Source: JAJRAG01 sp050010535 (GTDB lineage: Archaea; Thermoplasmatota; Thermoplasmata; Methanomassiliicoccales; JACIVX01). Taken from it: a stretch of 48,003 nucleotides of DNA. Where the stretch lies: assembly GCA_050010535.1 (NCBI GenBank), contig JBEKKT010000012.1, positions 1 through 48,003 of the forward strand, written 5' to 3'. This document shows, piece after piece, positions 32,309 to 41,930 of this stretch (the stretch's first letter is position 1; every line of letters starts with the position of its first letter). The notes beneath the pieces were generated by a model that saw only the letters and a list, made by a program, of their open reading frames with translations, did not search any database and was not told where the DNA came from. The position numbers were made by a program, and so were the translations under genes.

Positions 32309-35248
32309 TTGCATAAAGAGAACAAATGGAAATTGGCATCAGGGATGCTGGTCCTAGCCCTGCTGTTGTCATCCCTTGCACTTCTGCCGGGAACGACCGT
32401 GAAGGGTGCCAGCGTAAGCAACCAGATATCGTTCAACGCTGTTGACGGCGTTGGGAATCCAGTTGTAGGCGTCCAAGCGGTCCTGACGGAAGTGCATACA
32501 CTTAAACAATACACCAACACAACCGACTCAAGCGGACTGGCGACATTTTCCCCATGGCCAGGATACTACACACTCGCGCTGAAGAAGTCAGGATACTTCG
32601 ATAGAGTCTATCCAGGCGTAGTCAGGTACGATGGCCTGTCACCCCTCCCGCTTGGTCTGGTCGTTGTGACGGCCCAACCGTCGGCGATATACAACCTCGA
32701 CCTGACGGTCTTGAAGAGCGGGACACCCGACGCCGTGAACAACGTTCGACTTCGTGTCATGGACACGGGACACTCGATGCAGGAGGTCTACAACAACACT
32801 GCAGTGACCGGTGTTTTCACCGTTCCAGTCTACAACGCGACCTACAAGCTTGTGATAACGGCGTCCGCCTATTCAACTAACGTTACAACGGTGATCGTAT
32901 CTAGCGGCACGAGCCTGACGATGTACATGGATGCATCGGTCATCGTCAGAGGATATGTCTACATGAGCGGCACCCCGGTCACCAAAGGACTGAGAGCCTA
33001 CATGGTTTCGACGAACACAAGCATAGATCTTGAGAAAAGGATCGTGAAGCCCAAGACGATCGGAACGAACTACTTTGAGTTCGACGCATACGCGGGCGAG
33101 TTCTACTTGCTGGTCGATGGAGAGAGTGCAAAGGCCAACATGACCAAATTCACTCTGACCAGCGCAAAGACGATGACGGTCGACTTGACAGCACAAGCGG
33201 TCCAGAAGACCGCGAGGAACGTGGCGTTCTACCAGGGAGACTGGAACCACTTCAACCTGACCGAGTATTCCGTTCTGCAATACGACGCGACAGTTCCTTG
33301 GTTGAACTTCAGTTACCTGCCGAACATTAGGATGCAGATCGACTTCTCCGTCGGAAACGGTGATGGTCAGGTTTCTGCCGCTGAGTTCAACTCGTTCAAG
33401 ACCTTGGTCAGTTCATTCGGACCTAATAACATCACGACGGAGTGGCTGATCAAAACTAACGGAACGAAGTACGTCGCTCAGGCCTCCGGTTTCACATCCG
33501 TTGATTATACTAACATCACGGGTTCCGTAGAATCCACAACAAACTATACCTGCACTATGGTGACGCTATACAACACGGTGCAACCGGTGGCCGTCTCATC
33601 CTCACTATACACCGGCGACTTGTACGTCAATTATGACACGGTAACGATGAACTACAGTTACACAATCGCTTTACCGAAGTCTTACGAGCTGACGGCTAAC
33701 GCGACCGGTTCCGCATTTGTGACGGTATCCGGATACACGAATCTGCTGGTCGAGCCATCATTTGCTGCAATTGTCGTTCCAGCACATGTGACGATGACAT
33801 TCCAGAAGTCTCGGGCCCCGACCGCACTGGCAGCAATCACGACGGGCAGCAATGCCTATTCAAATCTCCTGAACTCGACTGTTCAGTTCTATATTGTGGC
33901 GAACAACACGAACGTCACGTTCACGGCAGCCGGATCCATCGATCCCAACGGAAACCCGATGACATACACGTGGAACTTCGGTGACGGAGCCGTGGCGACC
34001 GTAGCGACAACCACGACTGTCCACAAGTACACTGTTCCGCTATTCAACGTGACAACGAAACTGACGGTGAAGGACGTGGGAGGCCTCGAAGCGAACGCCA
34101 CATTCCAGGTCAGAATAGACTCTCTGAACCCCGACCCGATCATCGACGTCAAGAACAAGAACATGGTGTCGAACCGGATAACCGCGAACCAGACGGAAGC
34201 GATAGTGTTCAACGGTGCGAAATCCTTTGACTACATCAACTCGACCTCGGACGCGCAGAAGGGCGTCATCGCGTCTTGGAAATGGGACTTTGGTGACGGC
34301 AACTCCACGACTGTCCTTCAGGGAGAGAACCAGAACGTGACACACGCATACGCAAATGCGGGAAACTACACGGTGAAGTTGAACACGACTGACGTCGTAG
34401 GTCATTACGCGACCGCACAGCTGAGCGTCGTCGTCAAGGACACAACCGCACCGGTAGTCTCATTCGTCATCAAGAACGTCAACTTCCAGACAATCGAGTC
34501 GGCGATCGAGAACACAACACTCTACTTCGACGGCAGTGCAACCAAGGACAACGTCGACAACTTGCAGAACCTTACCTTCTCGTGGAGCTTCGGAGACGGA
34601 AAGAGCGCGGACGTCGTGAATGCCACGCACAACTACACCAACATCAATACGTTCACGGTGAAGTTGATCGTCACGGACAAGTCTGGCAACACTGCCAACC
34701 TGACCAAGCAGCTAGTCATCACCTCATCTCTGAGACCAGACCTGAGGATTGTCTCGCTGACCTTCGACCCGGCATCGTTCACTGAGGGCGAATCGGGCAA
34801 GATGCTCCTGAACATCACGAATGTCGGGAACGCTAACGCCACGAACATCGTCGTAAACTTCTACAGAGTGACGATATCCGGAGAGAAGATCGGTATCGGC
34901 ACTGCAACCGTCAGCGACCTGACAGTCAACGGTACGCCGGCTGTCCTGCTGGACCCGAACCAATCCGGTATAATAACCTTCCACAACTCGCTCAATACCA
35001 AGGGCAATTACACAATATACGTCGAGGTGACCTGCGACCGTGAGATCAACAAGGCCGACAACACCTACACGACCTCTCTGACAGTCAATGAGGCCGGATG
35101 GAAGGCGGTTGCGATCTACGGTGGCATATTCGCGGTCATAATCGTTGTAATCGTCCTCATCTACATGAGGAAGCGCCTGCCGCTGCCTTCGAGAAAGGGA
35201 AAGGAAGGCAAGCAGGAGTCGAAGCCGGAACAGAGGGGCAAGAAGTAG
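32309..35248 (+). CDS. Large surface protein with PKD and CARDB-like domains
   Basis: A 979-aa secreted, membrane-anchored protein. A signal peptide (about 8-33) precedes a carboxypeptidase-regulatory-like domain (40-115) and further beta-sandwich repeats. Three PKD domains follow (WNFGDG, WDFGDG and WSFGDG near 554, 656 and 757), then a CARDB-like domain (810-925). One C-terminal helix (932-953) is followed by a Lys/Arg-rich tail. There are many N-x-S/T sequons. The TTG start follows GGAGGGAAGG. It is probably an S-layer-associated or adhesion protein; its ligand is unknown. Confidence 0.87.
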   Translation: MHKENKWKLASGMLVLALLLSSLALLPGTTVKGASVSNQISFNAVDGVGNPVVGVQAVLTEVHTLKQYTNTTDSSGLATFSPWPGYYTLALKKSGYFDRVYPGVVRYDGLSPLPLGLVVVTAQPSAIYNLDLTVLKSGTPDAVNNVRLRVMDTGHSMQEVYNNTAVTGVFTVPVYNATYKLVITASAYSTNVTTVIVSSGTSLTMYMDASVIVRGYVYMSGTPVTKGLRAYMVSTNTSIDLEKRIVKPKTIGTNYFEFDAYAGEFYLLVDGESAKANMTKFTLTSAKTMTVDLTAQAVQKTARNVAFYQGDWNHFNLTEYSVLQYDATVPWLNFSYLPNIRMQIDFSVGNGDGQVSAAEFNSFKTLVSSFGPNNITTEWLIKTNGTKYVAQASGFTSVDYTNITGSVESTTNYTCTMVTLYNTVQPVAVSSSLYTGDLYVNYDTVTMNYSYTIALPKSYELTANATGSAFVTVSGYTNLLVEPSFAAIVVPAHVTMTFQKSRAPTALAAITTGSNAYSNLLNSTVQFYIVANNTNVTFTAAGSIDPNGNPMTYTWNFGDGAVATVATTTTVHKYTVPLFNVTTKLTVKDVGGLEANATFQVRIDSLNPDPIIDVKNKNMVSNRITANQTEAIVFNGAKSFDYINSTSDAQKGVIASWKWDFGDGNSTTVLQGENQNVTHAYANAGNYTVKLNTTDVVGHYATAQLSVVVKDTTAPVVSFVIKNVNFQTIESAIENTTLYFDGSATKDNVDNLQNLTFSWSFGDGKSADVVNATHNYTNINTFTVKLIVTDKSGNTANLTKQLVITSSLRPDLRIVSLTFDPASFTEGESGKMLLNITNVGNANATNIVVNFYRVTISGEKIGIGTATVSDLTVNGTPAVLLDPNQSGIITFHNSLNTKGNYTIYVEVTCDREINKADNTYTTSLTVNEAGWKAVAIYGGIFAVIIVVIVLIYMRKRLPLPSRKGKEGKQESKPEQRGKK

Positions 35249-35331
35249 CACACGGAAAGCAAACCTTTTACCCTTCACTTCTTCTTTTGTTTTTCTCCCT
35301 CGCTTCTTCCCACATTCCCCCACATCAACAA

Positions 35332-35341
35332 TGTATATATT
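35332..35341 (+). promoter_or_regulatory. TATA box of lplA
   Basis: TGTATATATT lies 24-33 nt upstream of the lplA ATG, consistent with a leaderless transcript. Confidence 0.6.
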
Positions 35342-35364
35342 CTCCAGACCTCCTTCAACTCTCG

Positions 35365-36102
35365 ATGCTCTGGAGGCTCATAGACACCGACCTCGCTCCT
35401 CCCGCTTACACCTCCGCCGCCGACGAGGCCATCGTAATCGCCCGTCAGAAGAACATCGCCCCCAACACGCTCCACCTCTACAGAAGGGACAGGCCGACAG
35501 TGTCGTTGGGCTACTTCGAGAACGTCCAGGAGAGCGTCAATCTCGAGGTCGCAAAAGAGAGGGGTGTTCAGCTCGTGAGGAGGATGAGCGGAGGGAGCGC
35601 CATCTTCACAGACCCGAACCAGATGATATACTCAGTCGTGTTGGAGAAGGAGATGGTCCCGGAAAGCCCGAACGAGACGTTCCCGATCGTCTGCGAAGGC
35701 ATCATAAAGGCTCTGAACGTGTTCGGACTCGAGGCGGAGTTCAAGCCGATCAACGACGTCCTCGTGAAAGGCAAGAAGATATCTGGGAGCGCTCAGACAA
35801 GGAAATGGGACGTCGTTCTGCAGCATGGGACGATCATCGTCGATGCGGATTTCACGCTGATGTTCAGGGTGCTCAGGACGAAGAAGAAAAAGGTCAAGAT
35901 CCAGGAGGGGATGACCTCCCTCGCGAAGGAGCTTGGGCGCGTTCCGTCGATGGACGAGGTCAAGGCGGCCATCGTCAAGGGCTTCTCGCAGCAGTTCAAC
36001 GTGGAGATCGTGAAGGGAGTGCTCACCAACTTCGAGCGGAACACGATCGACCGGTTGATCGAAGAGAAATACGGCAAGGAAGAGTATACGCTCAGGGCGT
36101 AG
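35365..36102 (+). CDS. lplA: Lipoate-protein ligase A / biotin-lipoate ligase family
   Basis: Attaches lipoate, via lipoyl-AMP, to the E2 or H proteins of 2-oxoacid dehydrogenases and glycine cleavage. It is 245 aa. RRMSGGSAIFTDPNQMIYSV is the ligand-binding loop and NDVLVKGKKISGSAQTRK carries the catalytic Lys. The C-terminal 60 residues are helical. In Thermoplasma, LplA works with a separate LplB; no such gene is adjacent here. The ATG at 35365 is set by the TATA distance and family start. Confidence 0.9.
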   Translation: MLWRLIDTDLAPPAYTSAADEAIVIARQKNIAPNTLHLYRRDRPTVSLGYFENVQESVNLEVAKERGVQLVRRMSGGSAIFTDPNQMIYSVVLEKEMVPESPNETFPIVCEGIIKALNVFGLEAEFKPINDVLVKGKKISGSAQTRKWDVVLQHGTIIVDADFTLMFRVLRTKKKKVKIQEGMTSLAKELGRVPSMDEVKAAIVKGFSQQFNVEIVKGVLTNFERNTIDRLIEEKYGKEEYTLRA

Positions 36103-36103
36103 A

Positions 36104-36592
36104 TCAGCGGAATGATTCTAAGTCGAACAATGCCGTCTTCCGTCCACGAAAGACCCCAGTTTCTTGTGAAGCATGATCGACTTCGTAATATCGGACATGA
36201 TCGCACTGTGCACTGCTTTGGCGCCCTTCTTCTTGCCCTCGAGAATAACCTTCTTCAACATCTGATACGCTACGCTTTTTCCTTCCATGGCTCGCGTGCA
36301 CACCGGTGTTCTCCGCCCAGACAATCTTCGGCATGTTGTATAGGTGCTCCACCATCTGCGCGAAAATGAAGCCGACGACCTTGTCGCCCTCCTTCGCGGT
36401 AAAGCTCAGCTCCAATTAGCGGTAGTGATCGAAGGACTACTTGGCAGAGGCCTCGAGCGTGTAGATCAGGTCGGCAGGCAGGATCGTCCCACTTAGTCGT
36501 CATCGAGTGCCCCAGGCACTCGCGCGAGCAGAACAGCTCGAGGGTTCTCAAGGCGTTGCGGTCCTTCTCTGCGAGCGGAAAGATCTGCACCA
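36104..36592 (-). pseudogene. Decayed GNAT acetyltransferase gene
   Basis: Downstream of argS, reading-frame fragments add up to a GNAT protein. KEGDKVVGFIFAQMVEHL and IVWAENTGVH lie in one frame. EGKSVAYQMLKKVILEGKKKGA and MLHKKLGSFVDG lie in another, and the original frame returns for KTALFDLE. A TAG (36437-36439) and a TAA (36416-36418) interrupt the N-terminal part, and the likely start (ATG GTG CAG near 36587) is in a further frame. At least two stops and two to three frameshifts make it a pseudogene rather than one sequencing slip. Confidence 0.75.
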
Positions 36593-38308
36593 TCACATCT
36601 CCTCCGGTGTCCCGAGGCCCATGGACCTGAGGCAGTTCCGTAGGACCCACATGGACGCCTCCACTAGCCCAAGCCTGGCGTCCCTTGCATCCCCAGCCTT
36701 GAGCACCGGCACATATGCGTAGAACTGGTTGAACGACGAAGCAAGCTCGTGCGCATAGGATGGCATGACATGTATCTTCCTCTTCTCCCCGCACTCCCTG
36801 ACGACCCCGGGGAAGCGGGCCAGGACGCGGACGAGCCTCTTCTCGTAGGCATCAGTCAGGAGGGACGGGACGATTCGCCGCTCATACTCGCCGGCCTTTC
36901 GCAGAATACTACATGCTCGAGCATGAGCATACTGGACGAACGGGGCACTGTTGCCCTCGAAGTTCAGCGCGTCCTCCCAGCGGAAAATGATCGGCTTCTC
37001 CGCCTGGACGCGGATGATGTTATAGCGGATCGAGCCCCTTCCTATGGCCCTAGCTATGCCCTGCATTTCCTCCTCGGTCAGGTCGGTTCTGCGCTTCTTG
37101 ACCTCTCCCAGCGCTCTCTCCTCAGCCTCCTCGATGAGATCGTCAAGCGTCACGACCGTCCCCTTCCTCGTCGACATCCTGCCCTCAGGAAGCGAGACGA
37201 ATGAGTAGAACACGTTCTCCGGGGCCTTCTCGACCCCCAGGATCCTCAAGGCACTCGCAAGGTGAATCATCCCGAGCTTCTGATCCTCCCCCAGAATGTT
37301 GATTAGGCTGTCGGCCCGCCTGAACTTGTCAATATGATACGCCATGTCTCTCGTGGTGTAGAGTGTCGTACCGTCGCTCCTGGTGAAGAAGAACTTCGTG
37401 TCCCGACCGTGGACCCCGAACTCGGCGAGGTCGAGGTAGAACGCTCCCTCTTCCTCCATGCAGTACTTCGTCGCTTTAAGACGCTCCACTACCTCCTTCG
37501 CACTGCCATCGAGAATGAACTGCGACTCCCAGACGAAACCATCCAACTCCACGCCCACCGCCTCGAGGCTCTCCATGATCCCCTCGAGCATCGTCTGCGC
37601 GGTCCGGCGCACCTTCTCCATGACGTCCCTGTCGCCTGCTTCGAATTTCCTCAACATGTCGGCGATCTGTTCGCCAACTTCGGGGTCGTTTTCCATCAGC
37701 TCGTTCGCTCTCCTATAGTAACCGACAAGCCTGTGGTCCGCCTTGTCCCGCTCGGCCTGGGGGACATCAAAGGGCGGTATGTTCTCGATCCCCCAGGCCA
37801 GTAGGACGACCTGCTTGCCGACGTCATTGACGTAGTACTCCGTCGTGACGTCGTATCCTGAGAGCCTTAGGCATCTCGCCAGTGTATCGCCAATGAGCGG
37901 ATTCCTCGCCCTGCCTATGTGTATCGGTCCGGTCGGATTCACCGAAGTATGCTCGAGCAGTATCGACGTCCCTTTCAAGGGCCACCTTCCGTACGCATCC
38001 TTCGACGTCAGGATCTCCTTGAGCGTAATGTCCGTCAGTGTTCCTTCGTTGAGCTTGAAGTTCAGATAGCCTTTGTCATTCCAGACCTCGCAGACGAGGT
38101 CGAGCTTCGGTATGCGGGAGGCGAGGTCGGATGCAATCGCGACAGGGAGCCTCCTCAGTGCCTTGGCGAATTGGAAGCAGGGGAGAGCGAAGTCGGCGAT
38201 ATCGGCCGGGGGCAACTCGATCTCGAACTGTTGGTCAACCCCCATCGTCTTCAGTCCGGTCCTGATCGCGCCCTCGACTTCCTTTCTGAAAGGCTCGATC
38301 GGGTCCAT
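36593..38308 (-). CDS. argS: Arginyl-tRNA synthetase
   Basis: Class I synthetase charging tRNA-Arg, 571 aa. HIGH appears as HIGRARN after TSVNPTGP, and the KMSKS-like loop is MSTRKG. The N-terminal Add1 region and the C-terminal DALR anticodon-binding domain (from about residue 450) are present. The ATG at 38308 lies one base after the aRF1 stop with GGTGG upstream; a longer GTG reading would overlap aRF1. It forms an operon with aRF1. Confidence 0.95.
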   Translation of the reverse strand: MDPIEPFRKEVEGAIRTGLKTMGVDQQFEIELPPADIADFALPCFQFAKALRRLPVAIASDLASRIPKLDLVCEVWNDKGYLNFKLNEGTLTDITLKEILTSKDAYGRWPLKGTSILLEHTSVNPTGPIHIGRARNPLIGDTLARCLRLSGYDVTTEYYVNDVGKQVVLLAWGIENIPPFDVPQAERDKADHRLVGYYRRANELMENDPEVGEQIADMLRKFEAGDRDVMEKVRRTAQTMLEGIMESLEAVGVELDGFVWESQFILDGSAKEVVERLKATKYCMEEEGAFYLDLAEFGVHGRDTKFFFTRSDGTTLYTTRDMAYHIDKFRRADSLINILGEDQKLGMIHLASALRILGVEKAPENVFYSFVSLPEGRMSTRKGTVVTLDDLIEEAEERALGEVKKRRTDLTEEEMQGIARAIGRGSIRYNIIRVQAEKPIIFRWEDALNFEGNSAPFVQYAHARACSILRKAGEYERRIVPSLLTDAYEKRLVRVLARFPGVVRECGEKRKIHVMPSYAHELASSFNQFYAYVPVLKAGDARDARLGLVEASMWVLRNCLRSMGLGTPEEM

Positions 38309-38309
38309 C

Positions 38310-39560
38310 TCATCCACCTGTTCTGAATCGAAGTATCGCGGCAATGCCCCCGAAGGCCGTTATCAGCATCTCCCCCTCTTCCGAATCCGTCGATATGAGC
38401 TCCACCTTAGTCCCCATCCTATCCGCGACCTCATAGAATTCGTCGATGATATCTACGTTCGACTTTATCTTTGCCTGCGACCCGCACTTCGGGCACTTCA
38501 TCTCGTCGGGCGTCTTCTCCACCGTGACCGCACCCTTCCAACCGCAGCTGCCGCACTCCGCGGCTACGCGATGTCTCCTGATACCCTCGGAGAGCAGGAG
38601 AACGTCCACCGCCCCGAGCTCCAGGCTCTTCCGGACCTGGTCCTCACCGTAAGCGGACAAGCCGCCATCCGGCTTCCTTATCTCCTCGAAGAGTCGCTGT
38701 ATGTGGCGCTTCTCGCGCATGAGATCCAGATCCTCGAGCTTCTCCTTCGCCTTCTCGACCAGCTCCCTCAGGCCGTACTCGTCTGTATAACCGGTATCGA
38801 ACGTGCCGATGACCTTCTTCTGCAACTCGTGATGGAGATACTCGGACTCGTTGAAGTAATCCTTCGTCGGGCCCGGCCCTCCTACTAGGATCCCCTGCAG
38901 ATCCTTCGTGTTCAGGAATGCGCCGGTGGCAGTATCCGAAACCTTTGTGAAGAACTCGTGCGCGGCGATCTCGATCAGCCTCTCGAACCTGAGGGCCGAT
39001 TGCCCTCCCATCCTGTGCTTGCTGGGAACGAGAGACTGGATGTTCTTTATAACATGCACCCTCTTGCCCTTCAGCAGACCAAGGGTCGCCTCACTCCTGT
39101 CTATGACTATCAGTCCGTAGGATTTCTTCTCTTCCAACATGTCCAGGAGGGGGTCGAGATAGAACTGGGAATCGCAGCGGTAAAGGAACGTGGTGATCGG
39201 CTCGGGCGGCTCGAGCACATACTGGACCATCCTCGTCTGGTCGCCGGTCTTCGGAACTTCACCCACGAAGAATACGACGCCGTTCGCCGGAGGCCGCTTG
39301 TAGTACCTGAGCCTGGAGAGGATGGATTGGATGGCGCCCATGACGGCCTTGCGCGTACTCTGCGACTTGATGTTCGATGACTGGGAATACTCTCCTCTGA
39401 GATACGCTGCCGCGTCCGATACCTGCTTGTTCGGAGGGACGTAGACGGATATCAGCTCGGTCCCGCGGCCATGAAGTTCCCTTATCTCTTCCAGAGCCCT
39501 CTTGAAGTCGTACTTCTGCTTGCCGCTGAGCTTCTCGCCTACCTGAGTCGCTGATTCCAT
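38310..39560 (-). CDS. prf1: Peptide chain release factor 1 (aRF1)
   Basis: Archaeal class-1 release factor recognising all three stop codons, 416 aa. Domain 1 has SSNIKSQSTRKAV (NIKS) and the YRCDSQF motif. Domain 2 has the catalytic MGGQSALRFERL (GGQ). Domain 3 carries a mini zinc ribbon CGSCG...CPKCG. All stop-decoding motifs look standard, which matters for the amber codons seen elsewhere in the window. The TATA element lies 20-30 nt upstream. Confidence 0.96.
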   Translation of the reverse strand: MESATQVGEKLSGKQKYDFKRALEEIRELHGRGTELISVYVPPNKQVSDAAAYLRGEYSQSSNIKSQSTRKAVMGAIQSILSRLRYYKRPPANGVVFFVGEVPKTGDQTRMVQYVLEPPEPITTFLYRCDSQFYLDPLLDMLEEKKSYGLIVIDRSEATLGLLKGKRVHVIKNIQSLVPSKHRMGGQSALRFERLIEIAAHEFFTKVSDTATGAFLNTKDLQGILVGGPGPTKDYFNESEYLHHELQKKVIGTFDTGYTDEYGLRELVEKAKEKLEDLDLMREKRHIQRLFEEIRKPDGGLSAYGEDQVRKSLELGAVDVLLLSEGIRRHRVAAECGSCGWKGAVTVEKTPDEMKCPKCGSQAKIKSNVDIIDEFYEVADRMGTKVELISTDSEEGEMLITAFGGIAAILRFRTGG

Positions 39561-39578
39561 CCAACATTCAACCTACGA

Positions 39579-39589
39579 ATTTTTTATAC
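39579..39589. promoter_or_regulatory. Shared TATA region between aRF1 and pyrH
   Basis: GTATAAAAAAT on the minus strand sits 20-30 nt before the aRF1 ATG. The same A/T run lies 40-50 nt before pyrH, so the divergent genes may share it. Confidence 0.5.
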
Positions 39590-39628
39590 GCCAAAAGGGA
39601 TTACTGTAATAAATCTGTTGGTGCCCAC

Positions 39629-40312
39629 ATGGACAAGGTCGTGATCTCCCTCGGAGGTTCGGTCCTGGTGCCGGACGAAGGCGATGCGAAGTACGTGAGT
39701 AGACTCGCCTGGTTGCTGACCGAAATGTCAAAGGAACATCGGATCTGCGTCATCTGCGGCGGTGGAAGGATTGCCCGATACTACATCTCGACTGGAAGAG
39801 AGCTAGATTTCGGTAAGAACGAGCTCGACAACCTCGGGATTGCGGTGACGCGACTGAACGCCACCATGCTGCTGCTTGCTCTCGGGGACGAGGTCGTTCC
39901 GGCGATGCCTCGCAGCGAGGAAGAGGCCGCCAGATTGATTGAGGATGGTGGAGTGATCGTCATGGGCGGGACGACGCCCGGTCACACGACCGATGCGGTC
40001 GCCGCTAGGGTGGCCGAGCTCGTGGGGGCGGAGAGAATCGTGAACGCCACGTCCATCGACGCGGTCTACTCAGCGGACCCGAAGAAGTTCCCCGATGCGA
40101 TAAGGTATGCAAGCATGACGCTCAGACAGCTCTATGACCTAGTGGACAAGGGCGTTCACGAGGCTGGTCCGTCGAACGTGTTCGACCGATTGGGGGCTGA
40201 GATAGCGATGAGAGCCCGAATGCCAATCTACATCGTCGACGGCCGAGACCTCCGTGAGCTGGAGAACGCGATAAACGGAAAGGATATTAAGGGCACGATA
40301 GTGATGGATTGA
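39629..40312 (+). CDS. pyrH: UMP kinase (archaeal)
   Basis: Phosphorylates UMP to UDP. This 227-aa amino-acid-kinase-fold protein has VISLGGSVLVPD, ICGGGRIARYYI, GGTTPGHTTDAVAA and ATSIDAVYSADPKKFPDA. It is divergent from aRF1, with GGTG shortly before the ATG. Confidence 0.94.
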   Translation: MDKVVISLGGSVLVPDEGDAKYVSRLAWLLTEMSKEHRICVICGGGRIARYYISTGRELDFGKNELDNLGIAVTRLNATMLLLALGDEVVPAMPRSEEEAARLIEDGGVIVMGGTTPGHTTDAVAARVAELVGAERIVNATSIDAVYSADPKKFPDAIRYASMTLRQLYDLVDKGVHEAGPSNVFDRLGAEIAMRARMPIYIVDGRDLRELENAINGKDIKGTIVMD

Positions 40313-40376
40313 TCGGCGGCTATGCGCTACCATTATGACTGACAAGGACGTTAGTGTTCAGCGAGGATGGGAGTGA

Positions 40377-41060
40377 ATGGCTAGATTCGAAAGAAACGCT
40401 CAGACCCGATTTCATCACGGCAAGCTTCCTGTAACGAGGACCCCGAGCGGCCTGATCCTCGGGGTCTTCCTAGCGATGATCGGAGGTACACTGATCGTCG
40501 TCAGCACCTACTTCCCCTGGGTTCAGCTCGTGGGCCAAGTACCGGTTGTGAATCTTAAGATCCTTGACCTAGTCGATGCTAACGGCACCTACCAGGTGAT
40601 GTACCTTATCCCGTTCTCAGGGATCCTGATCGCATTATTCTCGGTGGTCGCGGTCTTCGGCGGGACGAAAGGATGGGGGCCTACGTGGCTTTGGCCTACG
40701 TCGACGATTGTTTGCATGATGCTAGCGACGATCGCGGTCGTTCTATCCCTCGCCTTGTTGAACAATGACTACATGACCGCAACGGCGAAAGGTGCGAAAT
40801 TTGGATCGGCCGCTTTCGTCGCGGCGTTCGGTCTTGTGCTCGCCGTGGCGGGGAGCGTAATCATGATGCTCGGTCACAGGGCTCACTGGGAGAGCAGACA
40901 GGTCGTCAAACCTTTGAGGATGAAGCCGCCGACTTTGACGAAGACGCGGGTAAAGCGACTTCCCCAAGAGGGGGCGAGGCTTCAGGAAAGATGCCCCAAG
41001 TGTAACTCGCCGGTCGAATCGGATTGGAGGACCTGCCCCATCTGCGGAGAGAAGTTGTAA
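40377..41060 (+). CDS. Four-helix membrane protein with C-terminal zinc ribbon
   Basis: I do not recognise a named family. The 227 aa contain four hydrophobic helices (about 25-47, 74-95, 108-130, 144-168). A basic linker and a zinc ribbon (CPKC near 206, CPIC near 219) follow. The ribbon should face the cytoplasm. It lies 64 nt after pyrH. A similar membrane-plus-ribbon layout occurs in the protein at 26589. Confidence 0.8.
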   Translation: MARFERNAQTRFHHGKLPVTRTPSGLILGVFLAMIGGTLIVVSTYFPWVQLVGQVPVVNLKILDLVDANGTYQVMYLIPFSGILIALFSVVAVFGGTKGWGPTWLWPTSTIVCMMLATIAVVLSLALLNNDYMTATAKGAKFGSAAFVAAFGLVLAVAGSVIMMLGHRAHWESRQVVKPLRMKPPTLTKTRVKRLPQEGARLQERCPKCNSPVESDWRTCPICGEKL

Positions 41061-41071
41061 ATCGGAAGGGC

Positions 41072-41911
41072 CTAGACATCCTTGTCGGCCAGATCATCGC
41101 TGTCTATCGCTTCCAGACCAGCCTTTTCGACAAGACCCCTCAGGAAGGTCGCGCGCGAGCGCTTCATCGACTTTTTGTGTATGTAGGCGCTCTTGGCGTC
41201 GCTGGTTCTGTCGATAGCCATTTGTATGTACCTGACCGCCGCCTGCTCATCTGCCCTCTCGATGAAGTAGTTAGGGATCATGTGACCGAAGGACACCTTC
41301 TTGGTCATTATGACCTCGGAGAACCTGGGTGCGTAGTGGCCTCCGCCGATGCCGATGGCGACGGGGCATAGACTCTCTTCGAGGTTCATGATGCTGGAAG
41401 CTATCGCCATGGCGGCGTCTCTGTTGCCCCACATCGACTCGTCGCTTCCTATCTCTATGAATGTCGTTGGCCTCTCGAGGAACGGCCCATGATGGGTCAC
41501 CTCGAAGGACACCTGAAACGGAAGCCCGGCCGCTTCGATCTTCAATCTCCTCAGCAGGCAGGTCATGAAGTGCGGAGACGCGGGAACCAGCATCCCGTCC
41601 TTACCTCCATATTCGGCTTTCCCATAATTACCCAAGGGATGAACGGTAAGGGTGTGGATTCCAGACGCGGCCTTGTGGCGAGAGAGGAAAAGGACGTCGT
41701 CGAACCGTAGTCCTGTCGCTTTCTCAACGCTCTTGTCGACATCGTCTGCGAGAAGGTGAAGCCGTTCGATCGTAACGATCATCTTCTCACCACACTTCCA
41801 GAGGAGATTGCCCTCGAATAATCCCGCTTCGGACCATTGAGCCATCAGCAGAAGAGCGTCCCTGATCGCGACACTCGCCTGGTCGACGATGCTGCATACG
41901 ATAAGTCTCAT
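41072..41911 (-). CDS. dtdA: D-aminoacyl-tRNA deacylase (archaeal DtdA/DTD2)
   Basis: Removes D-amino acids from mischarged tRNAs. This 279-aa protein has the archaeal DtdA hallmarks: FLSRHKAASGIHTLTVHPLGN, FEVTHHGPF, IEIGSDESMW and GIGGGHYAPRF. Convergent with the upstream membrane protein gene, 11 nt apart. Confidence 0.95.
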   Translation of the reverse strand: MRLIVCSIVDQASVAIRDALLLMAQWSEAGLFEGNLLWKCGEKMIVTIERLHLLADDVDKSVEKATGLRFDDVLFLSRHKAASGIHTLTVHPLGNYGKAEYGGKDGMLVPASPHFMTCLLRRLKIEAAGLPFQVSFEVTHHGPFLERPTTFIEIGSDESMWGNRDAAMAIASSIMNLEESLCPVAIGIGGGHYAPRFSEVIMTKKVSFGHMIPNYFIERADEQAAVRYIQMAIDRTSDAKSAYIHKKSMKRSRATFLRGLVEKAGLEAIDSDDLADKDV

Positions 41912-41930
41912 ACCGTCCTTCCGAATCAGA

